A stretch of 64,000 nucleotides of DNA, taken from contig CM057831.1 in assembly GCA_030068075.1 (NCBI GenBank), positions 7,515,464 through 7,579,463 of the forward strand. The letters are read 5' to 3'. The translations under genes were made by a program, and so were the position numbers. How positions within the stretch are numbered: the first letter of the stretch is position 1; every line of letters begins with the position of its first letter. Below the pieces are notes generated by a model. The model searched no databases and was not told the DNA's origin. It saw only the letters and a program-made list of their open reading frames with translations. Below are positions 34,320 through 46,430 of this stretch, piece after piece. The stretch is from Paguma larvata (taxonomy: Eukaryota; Chordata; Mammalia; Carnivora; Viverridae).

Positions 34320-34530
34320 TAAATATTCCATCACTAGTGCTAACTCTTATTAATTAAAGTTGGGAGGAGTTGGCCATGCTACTTGCAAATGTGTGGAGAG
34401 AACTTAGAACAAATTAATTTCACATAGATTTAATGATTTATTATTTAATGCATGGTAATTAAACAATTTTTCGTAGGGTATAATGAGTCTAATATTAATT
34501 TTACATGGCCACATCATATTTCTAATGTTT
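34320..34530. promoter_or_regulatory. Candidate conserved enhancer-like block
   Basis: Dense taat/atta cores (ttattaattaaagtt; gcatggtaattaaacaat; aatattaattt) in unique sequence, a cluster typical of homeodomain-bound developmental enhancers. Function and conservation are inferred only. Confidence 0.35.
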
Positions 34531-35012
34531 CTTTTCTTTCTTGGTCCTTTACTATCTAAAAATGGTCATTTTCCTCTGGGACTCTGCCCCGGCCACCTTG
34601 ATTTTCATCATCGCCCCCACCACCGCCATGACACATTCACGGATCATCTCAGGCAAAGGTCTGTGTTCTCCAGCCCAAGCAGATTGCTTCACATGCTGTG
34701 ACTCCCATCTCCCCCCAGAGCAAATCTGGCTCGTTGAAGGGTCAGTGTACCCACATTCTGCGGAGCCGACCTTACTGCCTTTCTTTCTCTATTCGTGTCA
34801 AATACAGGGTGTGATCCTTGATGGGACAGTAAATGGGGGACAGGCTGTGAAGTACATTTAAGAATAATTGGGAAATTTTGAATACAGATGCATGCCAGAT
34901 CAAAGTATTTTGTTAACTTCTTGGGGTATACAAAGGTATGGTGGTTCTACAGGAGAACGTGCTAAAATGCTCAGCAAACTGATAGGATCTCTGTAACTTA
35001 CTTTCAAACATT

Positions 35013-35231
35013 AAAAAAAAATTTTTTAATGTTTTTTTTTTGAGAGAGAGAGAAAGAGAGAGAGTATGAGTCGGGGAGGGGCAGAGAGAGAGGGAGACAC
35101 AGAATCTGAAGCAGGGTCCAGGCTCTGAGCTGTCAGCACAGAGCCCGACGCGGGGCTCCAACCCACGAACCCCGAGATCATGACCTGAGCCGAAGTCGGA
35201 CACTTAATTGACTGAGCCACCTAGATGTACC
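35013..35231 (-). mobile_element. SINEC_Fc-type SINE
   Basis: Minus-strand copy with gagcccgacgcggggctcca and the terminal gagccacctagatgtacc. Target duplications tcaaacatt lie at 35004-35012 and 35232-35240. It is the last young SINE seen in the window. Confidence 0.96.
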
Positions 35232-35261
35232 TCAAACATTTTTTTTAAAGAAAAACAAGAA

Positions 35262-35440
35262 GGAAGGAAGAAAGGAAGGAAGGAAGGAAGGAAGGAAGGA
35301 AGGAAGGAAGGAAGGAAGGAAGGAAGGGAAGGAAGGAAGGAAGGAAGGAAGGAAGGAAGGAAGGAAGGAAGGAAGGAAGGAAGGAAGGAAGGAAGGAAGG
35401 AAGGGAGGGAGGGAGGAAGGAAGGAAGGAAGAAAGAAAGG
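35262..35440 (+). repeat. (GGAA)n long microsatellite
   Basis: About 180 bp of aagg/ggaa units with few interruptions (an extra g near 35327, and gggaggga near 35403-35414). Apparent Lys-Glu-Gly-Arg or Leu-Pro-Ser proteins read from it are artefacts. Each unit contains the GGAA core bound by ETS factors. Confidence 0.98.
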
Positions 35441-36599
35441 GAAAGAGATGTGTAGGCATGTCCACACATTCCATGCAGAGAGATAAAGCAAAGGTGGCAA
35501 AAAGTTAGCAACGGATGAAGGGTCTCAGGGTGGTCATTAGATTAGTTTCTGAACCTTTCTGTAGGTTCAAAACTTTGAAAACACATGTTGGGAAAAAGAA
35601 TCTTTTTGACTCACTTGGATACTACCGCGGTTGCTATTTCATGCCTTTTCTGTCTTAAAATCCCCAATCCTCCCCGCCGTCTTCATCTCAGGAGGCACCT
35701 TTCTCCCTGTATGCAGTCAGGATGGGCTGGGTACCACTGCAGTAACAAGCTGGCACGCTCGGGAACTGAAACCATCAAAGGTTTCTTCCTCCCTCAGGCT
35801 ACGCGGCCATTTCAGATCAGTGGGGGATTAAAGTCACCTCTGAGAACATCTCCTGTGCCCTCATTCTCGCCACATTAAAGCTGCGCCTCTGAAGTGGGCC
35901 TTTCCCTTTTTTTTCTCAAAGGAAAAAGTTTCTTTCCTCTTAAAGATAACTGCTTCATGTGAACTCTGGACCCCTGTCTCCTCCGGGATTTTGCTTCCAC
36001 GAGATATTTCTGGTTCCTCCATCCCTTACAGGTTCAACCTCCTTCCCTCCTCGTGCTGCAGTCTCTATAGCTCCGAAAGCCCGATGTTTGAACCTATGAT
36101 ACTTTCCAATTTCCACTCTTCTTTTTTCCTGGTAAACCCTTCAAGCTTATGGCCTTTGCAGATGTCTTCGCTCTCTGACAGCCCAATCTTGGTTTTCGTA
36201 CAAGCGAGCACTTGGTCCCAAATTCTACTGAGGTGTCTCTGCAAAATGAATAGGGATTTTAGTCCTCTGTCCCATTATTCTTGATCTCTGCAGGGTAGCG
36301 TTTTTTGGTAATTCCCTAATTCTTGATATTTTCTCCTACTCTGATCTTTGGATGCCAGATTTTAGGGGTTCAGCTCTCAAACTCTAGGGTTGATTTTTTA
36401 TCTTTCTTTAACGTTTCATTTTTATCCTGCCTCCCTAAACGGGAGAATTCTCTGAGGACCTCCCTTCAGCCCTTCTCCTTTTGTTCCCATAACCACTTCC
36501 TGCAAGAGCTTGTCGACTGTCGTGATCTCCAGGACAACTCCAGCCATGATCTTACCCCTGCCATTTCAGTTTGGTAATTTACTATTTAACATATCTTAC
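35441..36599. other. Unassigned non-coding DNA
   Basis: No gene or named repeat recognised. Frames at 35585-35878, 35991-36284 and 36323-36577 lack domains. Confidence 0.4.
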
Positions 36600-36915
36600 T
36601 TTTTTTCTTTTTCTCTTTTTTAAGGTCGATTAATACTAAAGTTTTTATTTAAATTCCAGTTAGTTAGCGTACAGTATAAGATTGGTTTCAGGAGTAGAAT
36701 TTAGTGATTCATCGCTTCTATACAACAGCCTCTGTTCATCCCAACAAACGGCCTCCTTAATGCCCCTCACCCATCTATCCCATCCCCCTACCCACCTTCC
36801 TTCCAGCAACACTCAGTTTGTGCTCTATTGTTAAGAGTCTGTTTCCTGATTCGTATCTCTTTTTCCTCCATTTCCCCCCTATATTCATTTGTTTTGTTTC
36901 TTACATTCCACCCAA
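36600..36915 (-). mobile_element. Carnivoran L1 3' UTR fragment
   Basis: Minus strand: T-rich tail, then tttttatttaaattccagtt, tagttagcgtacagtataag, and cctccttaatgcccctcacc, matching the 3' end of carnivoran L1s. 5'-truncated within the 3' UTR; mildly diverged. Confidence 0.88.
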
Positions 36916-37974
36916 CTAACTCATTAGCTCTTTGAAGCTCTACTTAGAATTCTATCACCGCAATGCTGGGCACATGGCCATGACCAAGAGATACTTATAA
37001 TCTGGCTCACTAACTCCTTTGAGATCTAATAGAAAGCACTGGCTATGTTTTTAGTCCTCCTACCCTAGGAAGAACTACACTTGCCGATTTTTGAAAAATA
37101 TTTTTTCTCCTCAATCCCAGAGGGAGAAATTGAGCCCCTGAAAGGGTGGCTGATGATTTCAGTCTCAGGACAACCCATTTCCTCAGGGGAAGTCACATCT
37201 ACCTTATCACACCGTTACCTAATTCTGCATCATGGAAATATTTACATTGTGTTTATTCCTGTTCGTACCTTCCTTTCTCGTATTTTCCATCGTTGCCATT
37301 ATGATGATGAATAATATTGCTTTCATTTACATTAACGCATTCAATCCTCTCCCTGATCCATTTAGGGCTGGTCATGCTGGTAGATGCATATTTTTGTAAT
37401 CCAGTGAAAAATGAAAGTAGATCTCAAAGGATTTGACCTGGCTCAAGACCTCACAAACAGGACACACATCTGGGTGTTGTTATTATTTAACTTCACCCAA
37501 AGACCTTTGCTCCTTCCATCACTTTAAGGTCCTTCTGATATGGATGCCCCCCACCCCCGGCCTTTCCTGGTTTCCATCGCCAGTGCTTCTACCTGGCGAT
37601 GTAATCATTGCATTTACATTACTACTTGGTCTCCCCCATTAGACTGTGGGCTTATGAAACATACAGACCAGGTGTTACTCAATTATGTATCTCTGGTGAA
37701 TGACATAGGATGTGTTGGTTGGATGTCTGAATGAAGGCATGAATGATAGAGTGACCGACTGAGGGCGGACTGTGACATGTCCTATCTGCCTCTTAGAGAA
37801 CTTAGCCCACGACTCTACACAACTGTGTACTCTCCATGGCACACTGTAAGTGACTATAAGGAAATTTCCAAAATTCCTTTCTCGTAAATCTCCTTACAGG
37901 CCTCCCTGACCTTAGCAGGCCGGTATCCTCAAAAACACACATCTCGCTGAAGTTTGTGGTAATTTTCGTGTAGC
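36916..37974. other. Unassigned non-coding DNA
   Basis: No gene or named repeat recognised. Confidence 0.4.
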
Positions 37975-38180
37975 TGGATGCAGACAGCCTTAGGCTCAGA
38001 ATCTTCTTCTGCTAATTACTAGCTAGTCGAGTGCCTGTGAACGAGCTATTAATAACCTAAGTCTCAGTTTCCTCATCCATGAAATGGGCATGACCATCGT
38101 GAAAATTCACAGGACTGCCATGAGAAATCAATGAGATAATTTATTCAAAGCTCTCAGCACAGGTCCCAGAACATGAGCCG
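37975..38180 (+). mobile_element. MIR SINE
   Basis: Plus-strand MIR with ctaagtctcagtttcctcat, ccatgaaatgggcatgacc, catgagaaatcaatgagata and a ctctcagcacaggtcccaga tail. Confidence 0.85.
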
Positions 38181-38492
38181 GGGAAGGGTGGTTGAAGAAC
38201 TTGAGGATTCACTTGGGCTAAGGCATGGGGCTCACTGACTTCGAACCTACAAAGGATCTCTTTCTGGCCAAACCAGAGAATGTAGACAATGATTCAAATC
38301 ATTTGGGCTCTAAACGCTCCTTTCATCTGAATGACACTGAGGGGTAAAGGGAGAAGATGACCGTGAAAGGTCCTTTTTAGCATCTCTAAGAACCTTCCAG
38401 AGAATTGGAACAAAAGGTGGTTGGCCACCTACTCCTGTAAAGTGGGACCTTCCTGCCTGGTTTCTCCCCATCTATGTCCAGCTGCTACTATG

Positions 38493-38493
38493 T

Positions 38494-38541
<48 letters not shown>
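38493..38541. repeat. (GT)n microsatellite
   Basis: Uninterrupted gt run of about 23 units; the ACA/CVC peptides read from it are not genes. Confidence 0.97.
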
Positions 38542-38542
<1 letters not shown>

Positions 38543-38969
38543 ATGCTTCTTTAATGGCCTGAGTTGCTACCAGGTATCCAGAGGCAGTAAAATAAAGCAT
38601 TACTCTTAGGTACTGGTGAAATACATTTAGCGAATATGTAAATCTACCTCCTGGGACAGACAGTCATGTAAATAGAGTTAACATCACATTAGCGCTGTTT
38701 ATCACCAAGTGCCGGGCTTTGGATTTAGAGGAAAGGTGGCTGCATTTCCATACAAATCTCCATACACATCAGCTTTACTACACGTGCGCTGGGGGGCAGG
38801 GATCTGGGGGTTGACGCCTTCATCGCAAGGCATTGCCTCAGCCGGGCCATGTTCCATGATCTCTCTAAAGAGATCAAACGACATACAAGCCTAGTTTGAA
38901 CAGGCTCTCGCTTGGATGGGACCTAGAGAGGGCCGTTTCGCACTCATGTCCACTTGCAAAGAGAGTGAT

Positions 38970-39235
38970 GTTTGGCATCAGAAAGACCTAAGTTCAAACT
39001 GTAGCTCCAATGAGCGTATGAACTTTGGCAAATTTTCACTTCCCTAAGCCCTGGCTTTTTTCTTTTGTCTAATAAGGACTGTGATACCTCTCAGGATAAA
39101 TCAAGTATTCCAGTTTCCTTACGCCTATGGAGGGCATATTAGGTACCAGTCTCTGATATCATAAGAATTAAGTGCTATTACGGATGTGAGTATCCGGCTA
39201 AATGCTGGGGATATGGTGGGTATTCAGTAAAAGTT
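38970..39235 (+). mobile_element. MIR SINE, diverged
   Basis: Order of gcatcagaaagacctaagtt, aactttggcaaattttcact, aataaggactgtgatacctc and gtgggtattcagtaaaagtt fits a MIR with an internal insertion or expansion. Confidence 0.6.
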
Positions 39236-42200
39236 ATCTGCCCTCCTTTCAAGCCTGGTCGCTCCGACTGACCTCTCTCCAGGGAAGAATTCCTCCACCC
39301 CTATTTGGGAGTGAGTCAGGTCTGGAGTTATCTGCAGACTGACTTCCTTCCCTGTCTTTCTGCACTGCCCCGCCACCAACGCCTGCCCTCTCAACCCCCA
39401 AACTTCTCCCTCGGGGCTCTTAGGACTAGAATACCCCACTAACTTTGACAGATGATCTTTCAGGGGAGAAATCTCTGACACTCCACGCCCTAAGTGACAG
39501 CACAAGGATATTCACAAGGATCCGGCTCACACGAGATAAAGCTGACTTGTCAAAAGGGGACAGGTCGTTTTGGTAGCACTCATGGGAAACCTGACAAGTG
39601 AAGAGCTCTACCCATTCTAGGGCCAGGCTTCTGGCTTCCCTCAAAGGCGAGAAAGATGTCAGGGTCACAGGGAGACAGAATGCCTGGGAAACGGGTCAGG
39701 TAGAAGGCAGGATCACTCAGAATGAGAATTACTTGGGCGGTGGAACCAAACATCCTCGTGAGTGAGTGTTCAATCCCACCCCACCCTTCGTTCTGACTTT
39801 CTTCTCTGCCAAGGCCCAGTGACCCCCCCACTCTCTCTTCCCCCCTCCCCCCTCCCCCAACAATATCCACATCTGATTCTTGTTAGTGTCTCGCTTCTCT
39901 TTCCATTGTGGTCTCAGCCACGGCAACGAACGCAGGGAAATATAACAACATAATCCTCTTCACACCATTCAGTCCCCAAAGGTCCTTACTCAGAATTCTC
40001 CATTTATCTGGTCATTAGATCTAATTAAATCCCTCCAACTTAGAGCACTGATGAGTGGCACCACTTTCTCTCACCAATTAAAAGAGAGGAGATTAAAGAA
40101 TGCCCTCGACACTGTCCTTGTGAGGGTGGTGGCAGGGGAAGAGACAAGGGAGGAACGCAGAAGACTGTCCTTTATCTCTGAATACAGTGTTGATGGAATG
40201 TGGGTTCCTGCCAACAAAATGTACCCTTTGCATGGCCGATCCAGCTGAGGCCATCAATGTGCATTAAGTAGCCTGTGGGCTCATAGAAACACCTGGCTCT
40301 TTCCAAAGATGGTTTGAACAACTCAATCAAAGGACATCTACAATAAGACGATTCAATAGAAATCAAAAGGGGAAACCGGGACTGAAGAAAGGAGTTAGCA
40401 AACATACTAAGCCACTAAGGATTAAAGAACATAGTTCTTGCAATTAATTCAAAATCTGATCGGAGCTTCCTGGTAGCGAGGGCAAAAAAGGAAACAAGGC
40501 ATATCACCATAGCTCTTGCTATCTAAAAGGAGGAAGTGCACCTTCTCACTATCCTCTATTCTTAGGGGATTAAAAGTGGCCTAGTCCTACATTCTGAAGG
40601 GAACTTCTCACATGGGGCTTACTTTCATACTGGGTGATCGACAATGTTTTCAAAAACCTTACTTAATATTATTGTCTTGGATTTGACAGGCAAGGCTCTG
40701 AGTGTCTAGAGCGTTGGAATAACGTTTTCTTCTTTGAAGGGTTGATTTTCTCCCATGGGGCTCCAATAGTGACCTCGGCTTTATTAGAACAGTGCTCAGG
40801 CTCTCTTGGCTTGTGGGGCCTGAGCAGGACACGGAACGCTACTGACTCTGCTGTAGCCAGGTCCCCAGCAAGGTCCTTCTGAAAAAGCACCCCAACTCTT
40901 TGTCTTTATGGAAACAGACCTGGCTTCTCTGCCCTACCCCCATTGACATGTTTGCTCATGAAGATAGTCACCAAACAGGGGTTCACCGCTTAGAGGAGTA
41001 GAAGAGGTGGGTCTCCAGGCTCATCCCCTGCAGACTCCCTTACCATAACCTCTGTCTGTCTTCATCACGGCATTATGGAGCCAACGCTTGCTTTTCTTCC
41101 GCTTCTCCTGCCTTCCCAGAGTGCTATTTGGGAAGGATATGCAGGGGGATCATTTTCAAGCCCTCTTGAGTATTCAGAGTGGAATGAATTCTGTTATGGT
41201 TGAAAGGATTGGAAGTCTGTGCGGCACCGAGGCAGAGGGATGAGTGGGGTGATCTCAGGCTCACTAACCCTGTGATTCACTCCCTGCCAAGAAGACATAG
41301 GGAGTTCAGCTGCTACCCGAGTGCAGACTCATGTAGAACATTTCTGCCAAAAGAGATTCCTTAGTGCACAACTTACTCTGTTGTCATTCCAGACTCCTTA
41401 AAAAGAGACTCCAAAAGAAAGCCTTGGGTTCAAGGTCAGCTCATGCCCGACATACCTTTCCTCTGGCTCTCTGCGTCCTCTGACTGACTCAAATGGCCAT
41501 ATCTTCGAGATACTCCCATCCCCCATCTGCCCTTGACTCAAAGTTCTCGTCCAAGGGTCCTTCTGGAGAACTGCCTTTTTTTCTCTTCTTGTACCCTCAT
41601 CTCCACTACTGGGCCACGCTCTGGCTCATGACTTGGGTTCTCCTCCCAGGATGTTGGGTTTCTCCCTGCCCTTTGGACTAGTACCCAGCTGCTATGCTGG
41701 TAATCACCCAGATGATGCTTCTACAGCTTGAAACCACCTCCTGCAGGCCAATCGGACCCGGAAGCTGAGCAGCTTCTCTCCTTCCTGACCAAATCCTGCC
41801 GAGGCCAAGCCCTATTATGCCCGAGCAGGCTTCCGATTCCAGGTCTGGGACCCTTTTCATGTCTCGGTGGCTGCCACCTGTTCACAACCACCGAGCACAG
41901 GGAGGAAGCAAACCAAGATAAAAACAAGGGGAAGACGAACATTTTTAAAACCTATTGTTCCCTCAAGTGCGCTCCCCACTTCCAGCCAAAGCTCCTCCAA
42001 ACTTCTTGTGTCGGTACCCTTGAACACCTGTTCCTCCCCATTGCGGTTTTAGTGGAAAATGTGAAAAAGCCTTTGAGGAGAGATTTGAGAAGGCGAGACG
42101 TTAGTCACGGTTTTAGGGAATGAAAGAGCACGGGTTTGGTTATCCGAGAGGATGCTGACCCTGGCAGTCACTCCCTGGGTGTCTTTTGGACTCTCTATGT

Positions 42201-43359
42201 CTTTGTTAGGAAACCAGGGCTGGAGGCTTATTCTGTGTGTGAGCGTTTAATAGGATTACACATGTGGAGTGTGCGGCACCCTGCTCATCGCATGAGGGTG
42301 TGCACACACGGTGCGCCCTGGAGGCTTGCTTTTTCTCCCCAGGGCCCCTCTCCCTTCTCCTCCTCACTTATCCATCCCTTGCCTTCTCCCAGCGCGCGCA
42401 TCCCAAGAGCTCAAACGTGCGGAAAGAAGCCTGCCTGGCCGGTTGCAGTAAGAGCATCATTTCCAAAGGGGGCGCTCTAAGATCAGGGAAAAGGCCTTTG
42501 GGGACCTTGAATGTATATCTGTGAGGAGTGCACGCTGGTACCTATGGCTGGACATTTAAAAAAAAATGACTTTTATGAAATCTTTGCCTTGATATGCTAT
42601 CAATTTTTCCAGATGCCTTTTCAATATCTGTCTACAGAACTGTATGAAATTATAGTAAGTCCTACAGCTGGGGGGATGACGATATGGCAGTTGGAGACAG
42701 ACATCTCTGGCTCTGATGAAATGAGGTAGAGGTATTCTCCTGGTAGTAGGTCCATTCTGGGGGGGTCTGCCGAGCTGCAAACCTCCTGAGCGCAGGACTC
42801 TGGGGCCCCCGAATGGGGAAAGCCGCCAGCAGCTCTTACCCCCTCTCTCTCTCCCTCCCCCCTTCCCTCTCTGTCTGCAGCTCCCAGGCGGGAAACCCAT
42901 CCTGGCTTTCAGCATCCAGGCTGGCCAGGGCCTGGCTCCCTCCGCTAGACCCAGGGCCTTCAAGAGGCGGTGCGGAGAGAATGAGGGTCGGTCTGAACAG
43001 CTTTCTCTAAGCCCCAGGGCCACGGAAGGGAGAACAGAGGACGACAGCTTTTGCATTAATAAGAAACCTAAAATCATCCGCTCGCCTGCCAGCCCGGGCG
43101 CCAGCGGGCTGTGCATCACCAAGGGCTCCCCACCACTTCACTCATCATCCGGCACGCTGTGCGGGGCACCACGAAGACCACAGACAGACCAAGGATGCTG
43201 GGAACCAAGCAAGCTCAAGGCTGGCAACCTCTGGGGTAGGGTGTCACCGTTTTCCTGAGAAAGCGGGGTGAGAAAGGTGACTACTGCCTGGCTTGTCATT
43301 GTCACCCACACATGAATGGACACATACACCTGACACGAAAGCAAAGCCTGCCTTCCTGG
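39236..43359. other. Long stretch without recognised genes or young repeats
   Basis: GC rises through this part. Many overlapping open frames exist on both strands (longest 188 codons, 42556-43122 minus), but none has a domain, and they overlap in several frames, as expected of GC-rich non-coding DNA. A C-rich run lies at 39840-39858. Confidence 0.45.
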
Positions 43360-43870
43360 GGGGCTTTCTCTCCGCGGGGCGTCCAGGCGGCCGCCCCTGG
43401 TCCCGCTGAGGCCGCCGGAGCACCAGGCCGCCGCGGAAAATCGGGAGCCGGCTTCGCTGACGTCACCGGCCACGGGCGCGGGCCTGGGAGCCCAAGAGAA
43501 GGAAGGTCCTAAGCACGTGTGACAACAACCCGCGTGGTGCTGTTTAACAGTGCTTGTCATCTTGTCCGCTTGGTCCACCTGCCAAGCCGGCTCCCACCGA
43601 GCGCTCCGGAGCGGGAGGCGGCCGCGGCGCCCATCTGCGGCTGATAACAGACGGCCTTGCGCAAAGCGCAGGAAGTTAAGAGGCTTTTCTTTGCTGTTGT
43701 GCAGAGACCTCTGGCTCGAGGCGGTGCTCTCCGAGGGCAGCGGAGATACTGTCGATTACAAACCTGTCCTTCAAGCCTCGGGGCGGGCTGCGATGGGCTC
43801 GGTCTGCCGGCGGACGTGCCGCGGCGTCCAGGAGAAGCCTAGGTGCTGGGAACCCGGTGGGGCTTGCTTG
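43360..43870. promoter_or_regulatory. CpG-island-like patch with CRE and E-box
   Basis: The density of CG dinucleotides here is far above that of the rest of the window (for example ggcggccgcccctggtcccg and gcgggaggcggccgcggcgc). It contains a perfect palindromic CRE, tgacgtca (43458-43465), an E-box cacgtg (43514-43519), and a C/EBP-like ttgcgcaaa (43657-43665). No open frame in it is recognisable, so it could be a distal CpG island, a non-coding RNA promoter, or the first non-coding exon of a gene outside the window. Confidence 0.6.
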
Positions 43871-44884
43871 GCGGCGGGTCTGTCTTCTTTCCTGGTAGTG
43901 TCAGGATGACATCACCCCAGAGGACACCTGTGCTCAACCCAGGGGGGGGGTCCTATTTAAGGGGACTGGTCTCTTCCCCCTCTGCCATATTTGTACGTCA
44001 ACCTCACCAGAAATTCTCTGAGACCCATAGATTCCCATACTTCCTTGTGTCCCAGCATCCGCAGTCTCAAGTAGTTTATGGCGGTGGCCGTGGGCCAAGA
44101 GAACCAGCGGATCCATCTCTTAAGTAGCTAGGGTCAAACAGCTTTATAAGTGTTGATGTCCGAACAACTTAATAGCTCTTTGAAAAAAAATATATAAACT
44201 TAAAGGAAAAAACACTTTTATTTCACTCTTAAATGCTCATAATTACTTACTAATGGGATGTGGGCCTCTGTTGGGCACTGCACAACTCCTCAAACCTCAG
44301 ACGCTGCGATCTTCACTTTCTACTCCCATCGATTTTTGCGTACAACTTGCCTTTGAGCACAGCGACCACGGAAAACCCACTTTCATCAAGATATGACCCC
44401 ATCGCAAGGAAGCCGTGAGGAGTAATCTCAAACTGTAAACTCCCTTGAGTTGGTCATTTGCGTGGTGTCTGGCGGGTGCTGAGTTATCTCTGCGTCTTCC
44501 TCCCAAGATGAAAATATCTGCAGGGCTGTGAGACTTTACCACGGGACCCCGGAAGCCTTGCGGCATGGTTTGGGGACTGTGGCCCTGCTCTGTACAGAGA
44601 CTGCATCCCCTCACGTCGAAGGAAGTGGTCTGGGCTAGAAGTCTGGAGGAGGGGCAAAGAATGGGGGGAGAAAAATTGCTAGGACTAAACCCCGTCTTAA
44701 CGGTGTCAGGATACATCCTCAGATTATACTCAGTCTATAAAGGAGCATTTCTAGGAAAAATTGGAACGTTAAAGACATCATCTGCTGAGTAGAATCAAGT
44801 ACCTGCAGGAGTTGAGGGCTGGGTCCACAGAGTTATGCCTGATACCACCTGGTCACTTCTCCAACCATTCCTAGGCCAAGTTTT
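43871..44884. other. Unassigned non-coding DNA
   Basis: A G-run (43942-43950) and an A-run near 44183-44191 occur. No gene supported. Confidence 0.4.
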
Positions 44885-44980
44885 CTTCCCTCCCTCCCTC
44901 CCACCTTTCCTTCCTTCCTCCCTTCCTTCCTTCCCCCCACTTCCTCTTTCTCTCCCTCTCTCCCTTCCTGCCTTCCTCAA
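44885..44980 (+). repeat. Polypyrimidine (CCTT/CCCT)n tract
   Basis: About 95 bp almost entirely C and T, with tccc and cttc units. Confidence 0.93.
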
Positions 44981-45019
44981 ATGAATCCTGTCCTCGTGTC
45001 AGCATAGACAGTGACGAAG

Positions 45020-45150
45020 AGCAGGACTCAGTGACCAAACTACCTGCTGTCTACTTACTACTTGTGTGGCTTTAGGTAATACCTAACTAAACTCTGTGCT
45101 TCATCTTCAGCCCCCATAACATGGGTTTGATAAAATAATGCACTTTATTC
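45020..45150 (+). mobile_element. MIR SINE remnant
   Basis: tacttactacttgtgtggct, ttaggtaatacctaactaaa and ctctgtgcttcatcttcagc fit the MIR core on the plus strand. Confidence 0.7.
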
Positions 45151-45399
45151 ATTTGTGGCGAGACTGGATACCTGGTGGAGAGTAGGAAAGGGTCTACTCT
45201 GACGGCGTGCAGGCAGCTCAGCACACAAGCGAGACGGGGCAGGCTTGGTCTCTAGTAGTGCCCGACTTACAGTCCAGGGGAAAGATCCCTATCAAGCCAC
45301 TGTTCGCCCCAACCATGAACTGACGACGATTTCGATGCGTGTTACAAAGAAGTGTGGGATCCTATGCAAGATAGGGATTTAACTTAGATGTGGGGGGTG

Positions 45400-45770
45400 A
45401 GTACCTCAGAATTCTTCCCAGAATAAATGCCATTTAAGTCAAGACTCAAAAGATGTATAGGAGGGTATTAGGCCAAGGTCCAATGGGTGAAAGAGGCATG
45501 GAAGAATGTTCTAACGGAAGGAGCGCCATGTCCAAGACCCTGAGACCCTGAGACTCTGGCTGGGGTGAAGCACGAGGTGAAAGAGGGAGGTGAGGAAAAT
45601 CGCACAGGGCCTTGCAGGTGCTTATTCAGGAATCTTTCCCTGAGCGGAATGGGAAGCCATCAAAGGGTTTTGGGTAGACAAACAGTATGATGTTATGTCT
45701 TACAGAAGATCACGCTGGCTGCCAGGTGGTGGATGGTCTCCAGTTGGAAAGAGAGAAAACAAAAAGACAC
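45400..45770 (+). mobile_element. Ancient interspersed repeat, same family as 20.1-21.3 kb
   Basis: acagggccttgcaggtgctt, gggaagccatcaaagggttt and agaagatcacgctggctgcc follow in the order of the old repeat also seen at 20.1-21.3 kb. Class not assigned; right border unclear. Confidence 0.6.
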
Positions 45771-46199
45771 TTAGGGGCTTACTTTGTATGAGGGCGACGG
45801 GAGGTGGCCACGCCCATGGCAGCAATAGAGAAGAGGGCAGATTGAGAGGCAACGAGGAGGCGGACTGGATACAAAGGATTGCTCTTGCAAAGAGAGGAAA
45901 ACCCAGGCAAAGGCCCAGGAGAGTTCCCCGAGCAGTTGGCTGCAAGGAAGGTGGGACGTGAGGACAAGGACCGGGGGCCCCGGGGAAGGGAAGAACGCCC
46001 GCGTGGCTCTGGGTCGCGGACGAAGAAGCCAGGTGACCCAGCTCTACCCAATCCTCTCTGTAAATCCTGCCTAGTTCGAAGAACACAGGATTCGTGCATT
46101 CCTCTTTGGAAACATGCCGATAACTATATTGGGTCATCACTTGCTTGGTAGCACGGCCGGAGTGTGGAGGGGAAGAGTGGAAAAGGCCCCTCTGTGGCT
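45771..46199. other. Unassigned GC-rich DNA
   Basis: No gene supported. The 167-codon minus frame (45700-46203) overlaps the old repeat and other frames. Confidence 0.4.
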
Positions 46200-46430
46200 T
46201 CAAGCATATCTCACTGAACCTAAGGCGCGTGTGGAGTAATTAAAAACAAAGTTTATCATTATGCGGTCCACGAACAGGCCTGTCCAGATTCGTTGTCAGT
46301 TCCTTCCTCCCTCTCTGGGTAGCCATCTTTCTTTCTTGTGTTTGAGAGAAAAAAAAATGTTTTTGATATTAATTAAGTTACATGGCAATTTCCTCCCCCT
46401 AATTAAAGTGGAACCTTTTCACAGGACACT
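46200..46430. promoter_or_regulatory. Candidate conserved non-coding element
   Basis: Unique sequence with gtggagtaattaaaaacaaa and ttgatattaattaagttaca, and the nearby ccctaattaaagtgg. The homeodomain-core cluster resembles developmental enhancers. Inference only. Confidence 0.35.

Noticed and set aside
35204..35511. Several 80-98 codon frames rich in Lys-Glu-Gly-Arg or Leu-Pro-Ser
   Set aside because: They are direct translations of the GGAA microsatellite in several frames.
38421..38609. Frame with a Cys-Val repeat
   Set aside because: Produced by the (GT)n run.
42556..43122. 188-codon minus frame upstream of the CpG patch
   Set aside because: Low-complexity Arg/Gly/Ser-rich segments, no domain, and no link to the CpG patch could be shown.
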